DNA of 53,979 nucleotides from Verrucomicrobiia bacterium (GTDB lineage Bacteria; Omnitrophota; Omnitrophia; Omnitrophales; Aquincolibacteriaceae), in the NCBI GenBank assembly GCA_035495615.1, contig DATJFP010000065.1:1-53979 (forward strand), read 5' to 3'. Shown here in pieces: positions 12,815 to 20,463 of this stretch (position 1 is its first letter; every line of letters starts with the position of its first letter). The notes beneath the pieces are model-generated. The model searched no databases and was not told where the DNA came from. It saw only the letters and a program-made list of their open reading frames with translations. The position numbers were made by a program, and so were the translations under genes.

Positions 12815-12961
12815 GTGAAAAGAACATACCAGCCATCCAAACGCAAACGTCGTACTAAACACGGGTATCTCGCCAGAGTCAAAACCAAGGGCGGACGGGA
12901 AGTTTTGAAACGCCGGCGCAGAAAAGGCAGAAAGCGCCTGATTCCCATTTACAAAAAATAG
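12815..12961 (+). CDS. rpmH: 50S ribosomal protein L34
   Basis: A 48-aa highly basic protein beginning [19 protein letters not shown] and containing the family core [24 protein letters not shown]34 binds the large subunit 23S rRNA. It is two to four residues longer than typical L34. The start is GTG at 12815, needed to give the invariant MKRTYQPS N-terminus; the upstream AAAGGG is a weak ribosome-binding site. Its location next to dnaA, divergently transcribed and leading into rnpA, is the classic bacterial arrangement. Confidence 0.97.
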   Translation: MKRTYQPSKRKRRTKHGYLARVKTKGGREVLKRRRRKGRKRLIPIYKK

Positions 12962-13015
12962 TCCCGCTTGGCCCGCGCGCTGACGATGCCGGCCAAGAGG
13001 GCGATCGCCTCAAGC

Positions 13016-13399
13016 ATGAGCGGCTCCTCCAAAGGTCATCGCAAACTAACGCCCGGGCAAAAAGTCCGCGAGCGAAACGAATTCAAGGCTATTTTTGAAA
13101 AAGGAACCAAGGCGCGGGGCATTTTTCTCAACCTGTGGTACTGCCCCACTCCCGGTCAGCGAGGCCCCGCAAAACTGGGAATCGTGGTCGGGAGAAAAGC
13201 CGAACCTCTGGCAACCCGCAGGAATGTCTGGAAGCGGCGGCTGCGGGAAATTTTCAGAAACAACAACGGCGAGATCAAGCCGGGTTACTCTTTGGTTTTG
13301 ATGGTATTAAAATGCGAAAAAATGCCGGCCAGCCGCGAAATCGAAGCCGATTTTCTGGGGCTTCTGACGAAAAGCGGCCTCATCAACAGGAGACCGTAA
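13016..13399 (+). CDS. rnpA: Ribonuclease P protein component
   Basis: Protein subunit of RNase P, which with the M1-type RNA removes 5' leaders from pre-tRNAs. From ATG 13016 it is 127 aa and contains RERNEFKAIFEKGTKARG and the RNR-type RNA-binding signature RRNVWKRRLREIFR. An in-frame ATG at 12986 would add ten residues; neither start has a clear ribosome-binding site, and I prefer 13016 because the family normally begins shortly before the KLTPGQKVRER segment. It follows rpmH by 54 bp and precedes yidD by a few bases. Confidence 0.9.
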   Translation: MSGSSKGHRKLTPGQKVRERNEFKAIFEKGTKARGIFLNLWYCPTPGQRGPAKLGIVVGRKAEPLATRRNVWKRRLREIFRNNNGEIKPGYSLVLMVLKCEKMPASREIEADFLGLLTKSGLINRRP

Positions 13400-13401
13400 G
13401 G

Positions 13402-13623
13402 ATTTTCTCATGGCCCAACGCCGCTGCCATCGCCTTGATCCGCGCTTATCGCCGGCTGCTTTCTCCCCTGCTTGGATCGCATTGCCGCTTCTATCCTTCC
13501 TGTTCCGCGTATGCGGAAGAAGCGTTCCGCGTGCAACCTTTTTTGGCCGCGGCTGCGGCGACTTTTTTGCGTCTGTCGAAGTGCCAGCCGTTTCACCCCG
13601 GAGGCTTTGATCCCGTTGAGTAA
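13402..13623 (+). CDS. yidD: Membrane protein insertion efficiency factor YidD
   Basis: A protein of about 73 aa with the full YidD signature: ALIRAYRRLLSPLLGSHCRFYPSCSAYAEEA, conserved cysteines in CRFYPSC, and the C-terminal LSKCQPFHPGGFDPV. YidD assists YidC/Sec-dependent insertion at the inner membrane. There is no ATG or GTG in a suitable place: the candidates are ATT 13402 (about 9 nt after GGAG) and TTG 13435, so the start is uncertain. It begins right after the rnpA stop, and its end overlaps the yidC start by a few bases, so the three genes are probably translationally coupled. Confidence 0.85.
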   Translation: MFSWPNAAAIALIRAYRRLLSPLLGSHCRFYPSCSAYAEEAFRVQPFLAAAAATFLRLSKCQPFHPGGFDPVE

Positions 13624-15256
13624 AGAGTCGTCACCGGAACGCAATCAGATCATGGCGCTTGTTTTGTGCATGGCCGTGCTGTGGATTTATCCCATGGCGC
13701 TCAAAAAGTTTTATCCTGCGGCCGCTGCCCGTCCGGCCGCAGCTCCCGCCGCGGATCAGGCCGTGGAAAACGGCGAAAAGCCCCTGAGTCCGCCCGAAGG
13801 CCCGTTTCTAGAGAAGCCTGAGGCACCCGCCATCATCCGGTTTGAAAATAATCTCTACGAAGCGGAATTTTCCACGCTCGGCGCTTCCGTGGTTCGGCTG
13901 GTTTATAAAGGAGATCCCGAAAACCGCGATAGAACGCGGGCCGTGCTGCTCAATACGACCGGAGAAGACCCGGGCCTATTCGCGGCCCGATTCACCAACG
14001 AAACCACGGACCTCAGCCGCGCGCTTTTCAAATTAAATAAGCAGGACGGCGACAGTTTCGAGTTTGTTTACGAGCGGCAGGGACAATACCGGTTCGTCAA
14101 ACGGTTCTTCATGAGCGGGACATCCGCGATCATCAATCTCGAGATGGAGATCGAGAACCTCTCGGACACGGAAAAGCAGTTTCCCGTGGATCTCTCGCTC
14201 GGGCTTCTCGCGGAAGCCAACGAATCGACGCGCATCCACGATTTCGAAGCCGTGGCCTGGACCGACAAGGTCATGGCTTCCGACCATACCCGCATCCGCA
14301 AAAAAGGATTCGAGGTTTCAGGAAAAATCGCGTGGGCGGGACTGCTCAAAAAGTATTTCGCGCTGCTGGTCAAGCCGGACATCCAGGCCATGGGCTACGA
14401 CGTCCGGGAAGTAGGCCATACGCTTTGGGCGGACTTGAAGCTGGAACCCGTGTCCGTGCCCGCGGGCCAGAAAATAACCAAACAATTTTTCGTTTATGCG
14501 GGGCCGCAGCGGTACAACACGCTGAAGAGTTTCGGCGTGGGCTTTGAAAACATCCTCTCGAGAGGGTTTTTCGGCGCGTTCGAACTCTTGCTGCTGCAGG
14601 CCATGAAATTTTCCCACAAGTATACCGGCAATTACGGATGGGACATCCTCCTGCTGACGTTCCTGCTTAAGCTTCTCTTCTCTCCCCTGACGCACATGAG
14701 CTACAACTCCATGGCCAAGATGAAAGCCTTGCAGCCCAGGCTCCAGTCGATCCAGGAGCGCCACAAAAAAGATCCGACGCGGATGAACAAGGAAATGATG
14801 GAGCTGTACAAGAAAAACCGCGTGAACCCCATGGGCGGCTGCCTGCCCATGGTCCTCCAAATCCCGGTTTTCATCTCGTTCTACAACGTGCTCAACAAAA
14901 CCATCGACTTGAAGGGCGCTGCTTTTATATGGTGGATCAAAGACCTGTCCGAGCCGGACCGCCTTTTGATGCTGCCGTGGGATCTTCCGGTCATTGGTCA
15001 CAGCTTCAATCTTCTTCCCCTGCTCATGCTGGCTTCCATGTTTGTTCAGCAAAGGCTTAACCCGCAGGGCGGCATGCCTTCGGACCAGCAAAAGGCCTTT
15101 GCGTTCATGCCGCTCATTTTCGGGTTCATTTTTTATAAAATGCCCTCAGGCCTCGTGCTCTACTGGTTTTTGAACAACGTCCTTTCGATTATCCAGCAGG
15201 GATTGGTGAAGCCGGTGGTGGTTGCGCTTCATCACGAAGACGCCAAGCACACCTAG
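13616..15256 (+). CDS. yidC: Membrane protein insertase YidC
   Basis: A 546-aa insertase of the long Gram-negative type. An N-terminal transmembrane helix (ALVLCMAVLWIYPMALKKFY) is followed by an Ala/Pro-rich linker, a large periplasmic beta domain (about 60-330) and the C-terminal 60KD_IMP core with further helices (YGWDILLLTFLLKLLFSPLTH; NPMGGCLPMVLQIPVFISFYNV; LVLYWFLNNVLSIIQQGLV). The chosen start TTG 13616 overlaps the yidD stop and has GGAGG 11 nt upstream; the frame is open further upstream, but that part is antisense-like coding overlap with yidD. It inserts membrane proteins alone or with SecYEG. Confidence 0.95.
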   Translation: MSKESSPERNQIMALVLCMAVLWIYPMALKKFYPAAAARPAAAPAADQAVENGEKPLSPPEGPFLEKPEAPAIIRFENNLYEAEFSTLGASVVRLVYKGDPENRDRTRAVLLNTTGEDPGLFAARFTNETTDLSRALFKLNKQDGDSFEFVYERQGQYRFVKRFFMSGTSAIINLEMEIENLSDTEKQFPVDLSLGLLAEANESTRIHDFEAVAWTDKVMASDHTRIRKKGFEVSGKIAWAGLLKKYFALLVKPDIQAMGYDVREVGHTLWADLKLEPVSVPAGQKITKQFFVYAGPQRYNTLKSFGVGFENILSRGFFGAFELLLLQAMKFSHKYTGNYGWDILLLTFLLKLLFSPLTHMSYNSMAKMKALQPRLQSIQERHKKDPTRMNKEMMELYKKNRVNPMGGCLPMVLQIPVFISFYNVLNKTIDLKGAAFIWWIKDLSEPDRLLMLPWDLPVIGHSFNLLPLLMLASMFVQQRLNPQGGMPSDQQKAFAFMPLIFGFIFYKMPSGLVLYWFLNNVLSIIQQGLVKPVVVALHHEDAKHT

Positions 15257-15306
15257 TCCCCGCCTCTCTTCGGATAAAACTCTCAAGCTCTCCGGCGGCA
15301 CGCCGC

Positions 15307-15335
15307 TTGTCATAAAGCGCGGGCAAAAGTACAAT
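15307..15335 (+). promoter_or_regulatory. Promoter of mnmG, probably leaderless
   Basis: -35 TTGTCA (15307-15312), 17-bp spacer, -10 TACAAT (15330-15335). The ATG of mnmG begins 8 bases after the -10 box, so transcription should start at or within a base or two of the start codon. Confidence 0.7.
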
Positions 15336-15343
15336 ACCCGCTT

Positions 15344-17167
15344 ATGAAATCCACCCAAACCTTCGGCGCCATCGTTGTCGGCGCCGGCCATGCTGGTGTC
15401 GAAGCCGCCCTTTCCATCGCCCGGTCAGGCCACGAAGTCCTGCTTATTACAATGGATGCCAAGGCTGTCGCACGTATGTCCTGCAATCCCGCCATCGGCG
15501 GCATTGCCAAGGGCCACATGGTGCGCGAGATCGATGCCCTGGGCGGCGAAATGGCGCTCGCCACCGATGCTACGGGAATTCAATTCAAGATGCTCAACCG
15601 CTCCAAGGGCCCGGCCGTGTGGTCGCCGCGGGCTCAGGCCGACAAGGAGCAGTACTCGCAATATATGCAGCGGATCATTGCCGCAGAAAAAAATATTATC
15701 CTCAAAGAAACGCAGGCCACGGAACTTTTAATCGAAAACGGAAAATGCTGCGGCATTCAGACGCAGGAAGAAGAACGCTTTTACGCCGAGGCTGTTATTT
15801 TAACGACCGGGACTTTTTTGCAGGGCCTGATCCACGTCGGCGAAAAAAATACTCCGGGCGGCCGCACGGGCGAAAAACCCGCGGTGGGACTGAGTGATTC
15901 GCTGCGCCGGGCCGGCATCGAGTTGGTGAGGTTCAAGACCGGCACTCCGCCGCGTCTTGATGCCAAAACCATTAACTGGAGCATCCTAGAAGAACAAAAG
16001 GGCGATGCCCCTCCGCAGCCCTTTTCTTATCGCACCCAAGAATTGCAAGTTGAACAGTTGTCGTGCTTTATAACGCACACCAACCCTGAAATCCACCGAC
16101 TTATTCACGCCAATTTGCACCGTTCACCTCTGTATGGCGGTCTTATCAAAGGAACGGGCACGCGGTATTGCCCTTCCGTCGAAGATAAAATCGTGAAGTT
16201 TCCGGACAAGGAACGGCATCAGATCTATCTTGAGCCGGAAGGCCGGGATACAGATTCGATTTATGTGAATGGACTTTCCACCAGCCTGCCCGAAGATGTT
16301 CAAAGAGGCATCGTGGCACAAATTCCCGGCTTGGAGAATGCGGCTTTTTTGCGGCTGGGCTATGCCATTGAGTATGATTGCGCCCCTCCGACCCAACTCA
16401 AGCATTCTCTGGAAACCAAACAGATCGAAAATTTATTCTTGGCAGGCCAAATCAATTGCACCTCCGGCTATGAAGAAGCCGCGGCCCAGGGCCTTATGGC
16501 CGGGCTCAACGTGATTCGCAAGATTCGCAAAGAACGGCCGTTCGTTTTGGGGCGGGCCGAAGCGTATATCGGTGTCCTGATTGATGATTTGGTTACGAAA
16601 GGAACTCCCGAGCCCTATCGCATGTTCACTTCCCGCGCGGAATTTCGCCTTCTTCTGCGGCAAGACAACGCCGACCGCAGATTGATGAAATACGGCCGCA
16701 AATTCGGATTGATTTCGGCGAATGTCGACGAGGCCATGCAAAAAAAATACGAACGGATCCAAAACGATATCCAGGCGCTAAAAGCCAAAGGCTACGGAAG
16801 CGGCAATCTCCACCGTTATCTCAAGCGGCCCGGCATTTCCTATAAATCGCTCGAGAACCAATCTCTCCACCTCGCCGATCTTTCCGAAGAAGAAAAACTC
16901 GCGGTAGAAACCGAAGTTAAGTATGAAGGATATATTTCTCGCCAAAATCTCGAAGTTGAAAAATTAAAGCGCCTAGATCGCAAGAAAATACCCGAAAAGA
17001 TCGATTATGAGACAATTCGGGGCATCAGCCGCGAGGCGCGAGAGAAATTCTCCAAAATCAAGCCGATCTCTGTGGCTCAGGCCGCACGGATTCCGGGAAT
17101 TTCACCCTGCGATATTTCTCTGCTCGTCGTCCACTTGGAAAAGAACGCCGCGTCCTTTTCTTCCTAA
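15344..17167 (+). CDS. mnmG: tRNA uridine 5-carboxymethylaminomethyl modification enzyme MnmG (GidA)
   Basis: FAD-dependent partner of MnmE in forming the xm5U34 wobble modification. The 607-aa protein has the dinucleotide-binding loop VVGAGHAGVEAA at the N-terminus, the family signature SCNPAIGGIAKGHMVREIDALGG, the segment GLIKGTGTRYCPSVEDKIVKF, and the C-terminal helical MnmE-binding domain (YEGYISRQ). It is slightly shorter than the typical 620-630 aa. No Shine-Dalgarno is present and the promoter abuts the ATG. Its partner mnmE is not in the window, unlike the common yidC-jag-mnmE-mnmG-rsmG order. Confidence 0.97.
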   Translation: MKSTQTFGAIVVGAGHAGVEAALSIARSGHEVLLITMDAKAVARMSCNPAIGGIAKGHMVREIDALGGEMALATDATGIQFKMLNRSKGPAVWSPRAQADKEQYSQYMQRIIAAEKNIILKETQATELLIENGKCCGIQTQEEERFYAEAVILTTGTFLQGLIHVGEKNTPGGRTGEKPAVGLSDSLRRAGIELVRFKTGTPPRLDAKTINWSILEEQKGDAPPQPFSYRTQELQVEQLSCFITHTNPEIHRLIHANLHRSPLYGGLIKGTGTRYCPSVEDKIVKFPDKERHQIYLEPEGRDTDSIYVNGLSTSLPEDVQRGIVAQIPGLENAAFLRLGYAIEYDCAPPTQLKHSLETKQIENLFLAGQINCTSGYEEAAAQGLMAGLNVIRKIRKERPFVLGRAEAYIGVLIDDLVTKGTPEPYRMFTSRAEFRLLLRQDNADRRLMKYGRKFGLISANVDEAMQKKYERIQNDIQALKAKGYGSGNLHRYLKRPGISYKSLENQSLHLADLSEEEKLAVETEVKYEGYISRQNLEVEKLKRLDRKKIPEKIDYETIRGISREAREKFSKIKPISVAQAARIPGISPCDISLLVVHLEKNAASFSS

Positions 17168-17173
17168 TTTCAC

Positions 17174-17189
17174 CGTTTCACGTGAAACA
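17174..17189. promoter_or_regulatory. parS: parS centromere site 1
   Basis: CGTTTCACGTGAAACA matches the bacterial parS consensus TGTTNCACGTGAAACA at 15 of 16 positions; the first base differs. It lies just after mnmG. Confidence 0.85.
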
Positions 17190-17239
17190 TTCTCTTTCGT
17201 CTTGAGATTTCCAATCAAGATGTGTAAGATGCCAGCCGA

Positions 17240-17255
17240 TGTTTCACGTGAAACA
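17240..17255. promoter_or_regulatory. parS: parS centromere site 2
   Basis: TGTTTCACGTGAAACA is a perfect 16-bp palindromic parS. It lies 14 bp before the parA start codon and 66 bp from site 1 (start to start), so ParB binding here can both load the partition complex and affect parA expression. Confidence 0.95.
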
Positions 17256-17269
17256 TTTGGGAGGCAATC

Positions 17270-18160
17270 ATGAAGAATGTTTTTGCTTTTTGTAATCAAA
17301 AGGGCGGCGTGGGAAAGACCACATCTGCCGTAAATATGGCTACTATCGTCGCTTCGAAAGGGTATAAAACCCTTCTTATCGACATGGACTCGCAGGGAAA
17401 TGCCACCAGCGGTCTGGGAATCGAGAAGCAAGATCTGAAATCCACAAGTTATCAACTTCTTGTGGATAATTCCGACCCGGAGGGAATCGTCATTCAGACA
17501 GGGATTAAAAATTTGCGGCTTATTCCCGCAAATGCGGATCTGTCTGGAGCGGATTTGGAACTGATCAACCGAGAGCGGCGAGAATTCATCTTGGCGCAGC
17601 GTCTGGCTTCCCTTAAGGAGCGCTTTGAATTTATCTTCATCGACTGCCCGCCGTCACTCGGGCTTATAACTGTAAACTGTTTAACAGCAAGCGATTATAT
17701 CATGATACCATTGCAGTGCGAGTATTATGCGCTCGAAGGATTGGGGCAATTGATCAGCACGTTTCAGCTGGTCCAAGCGAATCTCAATCCCGCGCTTGAT
17801 ATCGGCGGAGTGATTCTCACCATGGCGGATTTTCGCACGAATCTTACGCAGCAGGTCATCGAGGAAGTCCGGAATTACTTTAAAGACAAAGTGTTCGAGG
17901 CCGTGGTGCCTCGCGCGGTTAAGCTGTCGGAAGCACCGAGCTTCGGCAAGCCCGCTGTTCTTTATGATCCGCACAATCGCGCGTCCAAAAGCTACCAGCA
18001 GATGACGCGGGAATTTTTGCGCCGGTTCAAACCTGAATCTTCGGCGGAGCCGGAGCCGGTTCAGGAAGCTTCCGATGAGCCCATCGCGGCGCAGGAACAA
18101 AACCCCGCACCCGTTCAAAATCCTCAAGGAGGAAATCATGATCAAGAAGGCGCTCGGTAA
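17270..18160 (+). CDS. parA: Chromosome partitioning ATPase ParA (Soj)
   Basis: A 296-aa deviant-Walker ATPase that drives segregation of ParB-parS complexes. Visible motifs are the signature-lysine P loop NQKGGVGKTT (9-18), the A' motif LLIDMDSQGNATSG and the Walker B-like FIFIDCPPSLGL. It has a roughly 35-residue Pro/Glu/Gln-rich C-terminal tail beyond the family core. GGGAGG lies just before the ATG. Its 3' end overlaps parB by 23 bp. A DnaA-box sequence (TGTGGATAA) lies inside the gene at 17461-17469. Confidence 0.97.
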   Translation: MKNVFAFCNQKGGVGKTTSAVNMATIVASKGYKTLLIDMDSQGNATSGLGIEKQDLKSTSYQLLVDNSDPEGIVIQTGIKNLRLIPANADLSGADLELINRERREFILAQRLASLKERFEFIFIDCPPSLGLITVNCLTASDYIMIPLQCEYYALEGLGQLISTFQLVQANLNPALDIGGVILTMADFRTNLTQQVIEEVRNYFKDKVFEAVVPRAVKLSEAPSFGKPAVLYDPHNRASKSYQQMTREFLRRFKPESSAEPEPVQEASDEPIAAQEQNPAPVQNPQGGNHDQEGAR

Positions 18161-19061
18161 AGGATTAAGTGCATTAATTCCGGATACGTACGTCAAATCG
18201 GGCGAAGTGCGCAAAGATCTTCCCGCAGTTCAGGCCGCTCAGCCGCAGGCGGAGACAAAACTTCCTGAAAACGCGCTGGAAATGATCCCCATCGAGCATA
18301 TTCGCGCCAATGAAGACCAGCCTCGGAAAGAATTTAAGCCAGAGGCCATTGAAGATTTGGCCGCCTCTATCCGCGAAAAGGGGATTTTGCAGCCGGTCAT
18401 CGTTAAAAAAATCGCGGATAAAACGTACGAGCTGATTTGCGGCGAACGGCGGTACCGCGCCGCAATCCTCTGCGGTTTGGAAAAAGTTCCCGCGGTCATC
18501 AAAGATATCGCGCGCAGCGATTTCCTGGAATGGGCGCTGATCGAGAACATTCAGCGCGAAGACCTCAATCCTATCGAAGAAGCGGAAGCCTATCAGAAGC
18601 TGGCTGAAGACCATAAAATTTCCCAGGACGAGATCGCCAAAAGGCTGGGCAAGAGCCGCGTTGCCGTCACGAACACGCTCCGGCTCCTGCGGCTGCCGCA
18701 GGACCTCCGGGGGTGGCTTGTCGACGGAGTGCTTTCGGCGGGGCATGCGCGGGCGCTGCTCGGGCTTCTGACGCCGGAACACCAGCGGCAGATCGCCAAG
18801 AGGATCGTGGAGGAAAATCTCTCCGTCCGCCAGGTGGAAACCCTTGTCAACCGGAGCCTTGCGCATAAACGCAAGCCGAAAAAGGCAAGAAACCTGAGCC
18901 CTGAAATCGTCGATCTGGAGAACCATCTCTCGCGGCATCTGGGCACGCAGGTGCGGGTTCATCCCAAGAAAAACATGAAACAGGGCCGGATCGAGCTTCA
19001 TTATTTCTCACTGGACGAACTCGACAGCATCCTAGAGAGAATGCGCTTTCCCAAAGTTTAG
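18138..19061 (+). CDS. parB: Chromosome partitioning protein ParB (Spo0J)
   Basis: A 307-aa parS-binding CTPase. It starts with the conserved KKALGKGLSALIPD, followed by the N-terminal CTP-binding box ICGERRYRAA and the ENIQREDLNPIEEA segment, then the helix-turn-helix (ISQDEIAKRLGKSRVAVTNTLRLLRLP) and a C-terminal dimerisation domain. ATG 18138 has AAGGAGG at ideal spacing, whereas upstream in-frame starts do not. It overlaps the end of parA, so translational coupling is likely. The two parS sites lie about 0.9 kb upstream. Confidence 0.97.
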   Translation: MIKKALGKGLSALIPDTYVKSGEVRKDLPAVQAAQPQAETKLPENALEMIPIEHIRANEDQPRKEFKPEAIEDLAASIREKGILQPVIVKKIADKTYELICGERRYRAAILCGLEKVPAVIKDIARSDFLEWALIENIQREDLNPIEEAEAYQKLAEDHKISQDEIAKRLGKSRVAVTNTLRLLRLPQDLRGWLVDGVLSAGHARALLGLLTPEHQRQIAKRIVEENLSVRQVETLVNRSLAHKRKPKKARNLSPEIVDLENHLSRHLGTQVRVHPKKNMKQGRIELHYFSLDELDSILERMRFPKV

Positions 19062-19091
19062 CCGTCCGCGCGAGTCTTCCGTTTTGCGGAA

Positions 19092-19120
19092 TTGACAGTG
19101 CCCGCCAGGGTAGATATAAT
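19092..19120 (+). promoter_or_regulatory. Consensus sigma70-type promoter
   Basis: A perfect -35 TTGACA (19092-19097), 17-bp spacer and perfect -10 TATAAT (19115-19120) precede the solute-binding protein gene by about 30 bp. This is the strongest promoter-like sequence in the window outside the rRNA operon. Confidence 0.85.
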
Positions 19121-19150
19121 TTACGACTTTCATCACCCAATGAGGGCCCT

Positions 19151-20449
19151 GTGATTTCGAAGTTTCCAAAATCTTTTCTAAGCGTCGCGCTCGCGTTTTT
19201 CTTTTCCTTCTCCCTGGCAGGATGTGGCGGAAGCTCCTCCCAATCTACCAACAAAGAAATCAAAGTCACGTTCTGGGGCAGCCCCGAAGAAATCGAGATC
19301 ATCACCAACTCGATTAAAGACTGGCAGACGGCCCACCCGGATATCAAGGTCGTGTTTGAGCACACGCCCTATACCGGCTACGACAGCAAAATCCTGACGC
19401 GCATTGCCGGTGGCGCCGCGCCCGACATCATCGCGACCGAGGTCGATTACTTCGTGACGTTCGCGAGCAAGGGTGTTCTCGAAAATCTTTCGACGTATGC
19501 GGACGCGGATCCCGAGTTTCACAAAGAAGATTACTTTCCGACGATTCTCGACCGCTTCACGGTCGGAGGAAATATGTACGCGGTGCCCCGCGACGTCGCG
19601 CCGTTCGCCTGCGTTTTCTATAATAAGAAGCTGTTCGACGAAGCCGGCCTCCAGTATCCCACGGATGATTGGACCTGGGACGACATGCTGCGCATGGCGC
19701 GCGCGCTCACGAAAAAAGACGAGAGCGGCAGGATCACCCAATACGGTTTCTACGGCTGGGCGTGGCAGGATTTTATTTATAGCAATGGCGGCGCGATCGT
19801 CGACGACGTAAAAAACCCCAAGGCCACGCGGATCAACGAGCCCGCGGCCATCGAAGGCCTGCAGTTTTATTCCGACATGATCAACCTTTATAAGGTCATG
19901 CCCACGCCGGTGGCCCTGGCGAACCTGGGCATGGGCATTGATTTGATGTTCGCAAGCGGCAGGCTGGGTATGTTTTTGTCCGGCGTTTGGGAAACTCCCG
20001 GCTTGCGGCGCTATGATTTCGATTGGGACGTCGCGATGTTTCCGAAGAGCCCCAAGGGCGGGCGGGGTTTCGGCTCCGGCGGCTCTGGCTATGCCATCCT
20101 GAAGACGTCGAAACACAAAAAAGAAGCGTGGGAAGTCATCAAGGCGCTTACCGGCGCGGCGGGGCAGAGAGAGCTGGCCAAGCGCGGTCTCGCGCAGCCT
20201 TCCAGAATTTCCGTCGCCGAGTCCGACGCGTGGGCGCAGAACACCGACAAGCCCGTGAACAAGAAAATGCTGAACGAGGCCGTGAAGTACATTCAGTTTG
20301 GCCCGTTTCATTCGCGCTGGCGCGAAATCGAAGAAAAATATCTAAGCCCCCAATTAGATTTGGTTTTTAATGGGAAGAAGACCGCGGCGGAAGTTCTGAA
20401 TACCGTGGCTCCCCAAATCAACGCTATCTTACAAGCTCCCGAAAAGTGA
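19151..20449 (+). CDS. ABC transporter sugar-binding lipoprotein
   Basis: A 432-aa family 1 extracellular solute-binding protein. A lipoprotein signal peptide ends in the lipobox LAGC with the acylated C25. The mature part shows the typical EIKVTFWGSPEE start, a sugar-binding domain and PRDVAPFACVFYNKKLFDEAGL, the family hinge segment. It should bind an oligosaccharide outside the inner membrane and deliver it to an ABC permease. The start is GTG 19151 with GAGG about 7 nt upstream. No permease or ATPase gene lies nearby, which is unusual for this family. It runs into the GH94 gene with a few bases between or overlapping. Confidence 0.9.
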   Translation: MISKFPKSFLSVALAFFFSFSLAGCGGSSSQSTNKEIKVTFWGSPEEIEIITNSIKDWQTAHPDIKVVFEHTPYTGYDSKILTRIAGGAAPDIIATEVDYFVTFASKGVLENLSTYADADPEFHKEDYFPTILDRFTVGGNMYAVPRDVAPFACVFYNKKLFDEAGLQYPTDDWTWDDMLRMARALTKKDESGRITQYGFYGWAWQDFIYSNGGAIVDDVKNPKATRINEPAAIEGLQFYSDMINLYKVMPTPVALANLGMGIDLMFASGRLGMFLSGVWETPGLRRYDFDWDVAMFPKSPKGGRGFGSGGSGYAILKTSKHKKEAWEVIKALTGAAGQRELAKRGLAQPSRISVAESDAWAQNTDKPVNKKMLNEAVKYIQFGPFHSRWREIEEKYLSPQLDLVFNGKKTAAEVLNTVAPQINAILQAPEK

Positions 20450-20463
20450 GGAAAAACAAAACC

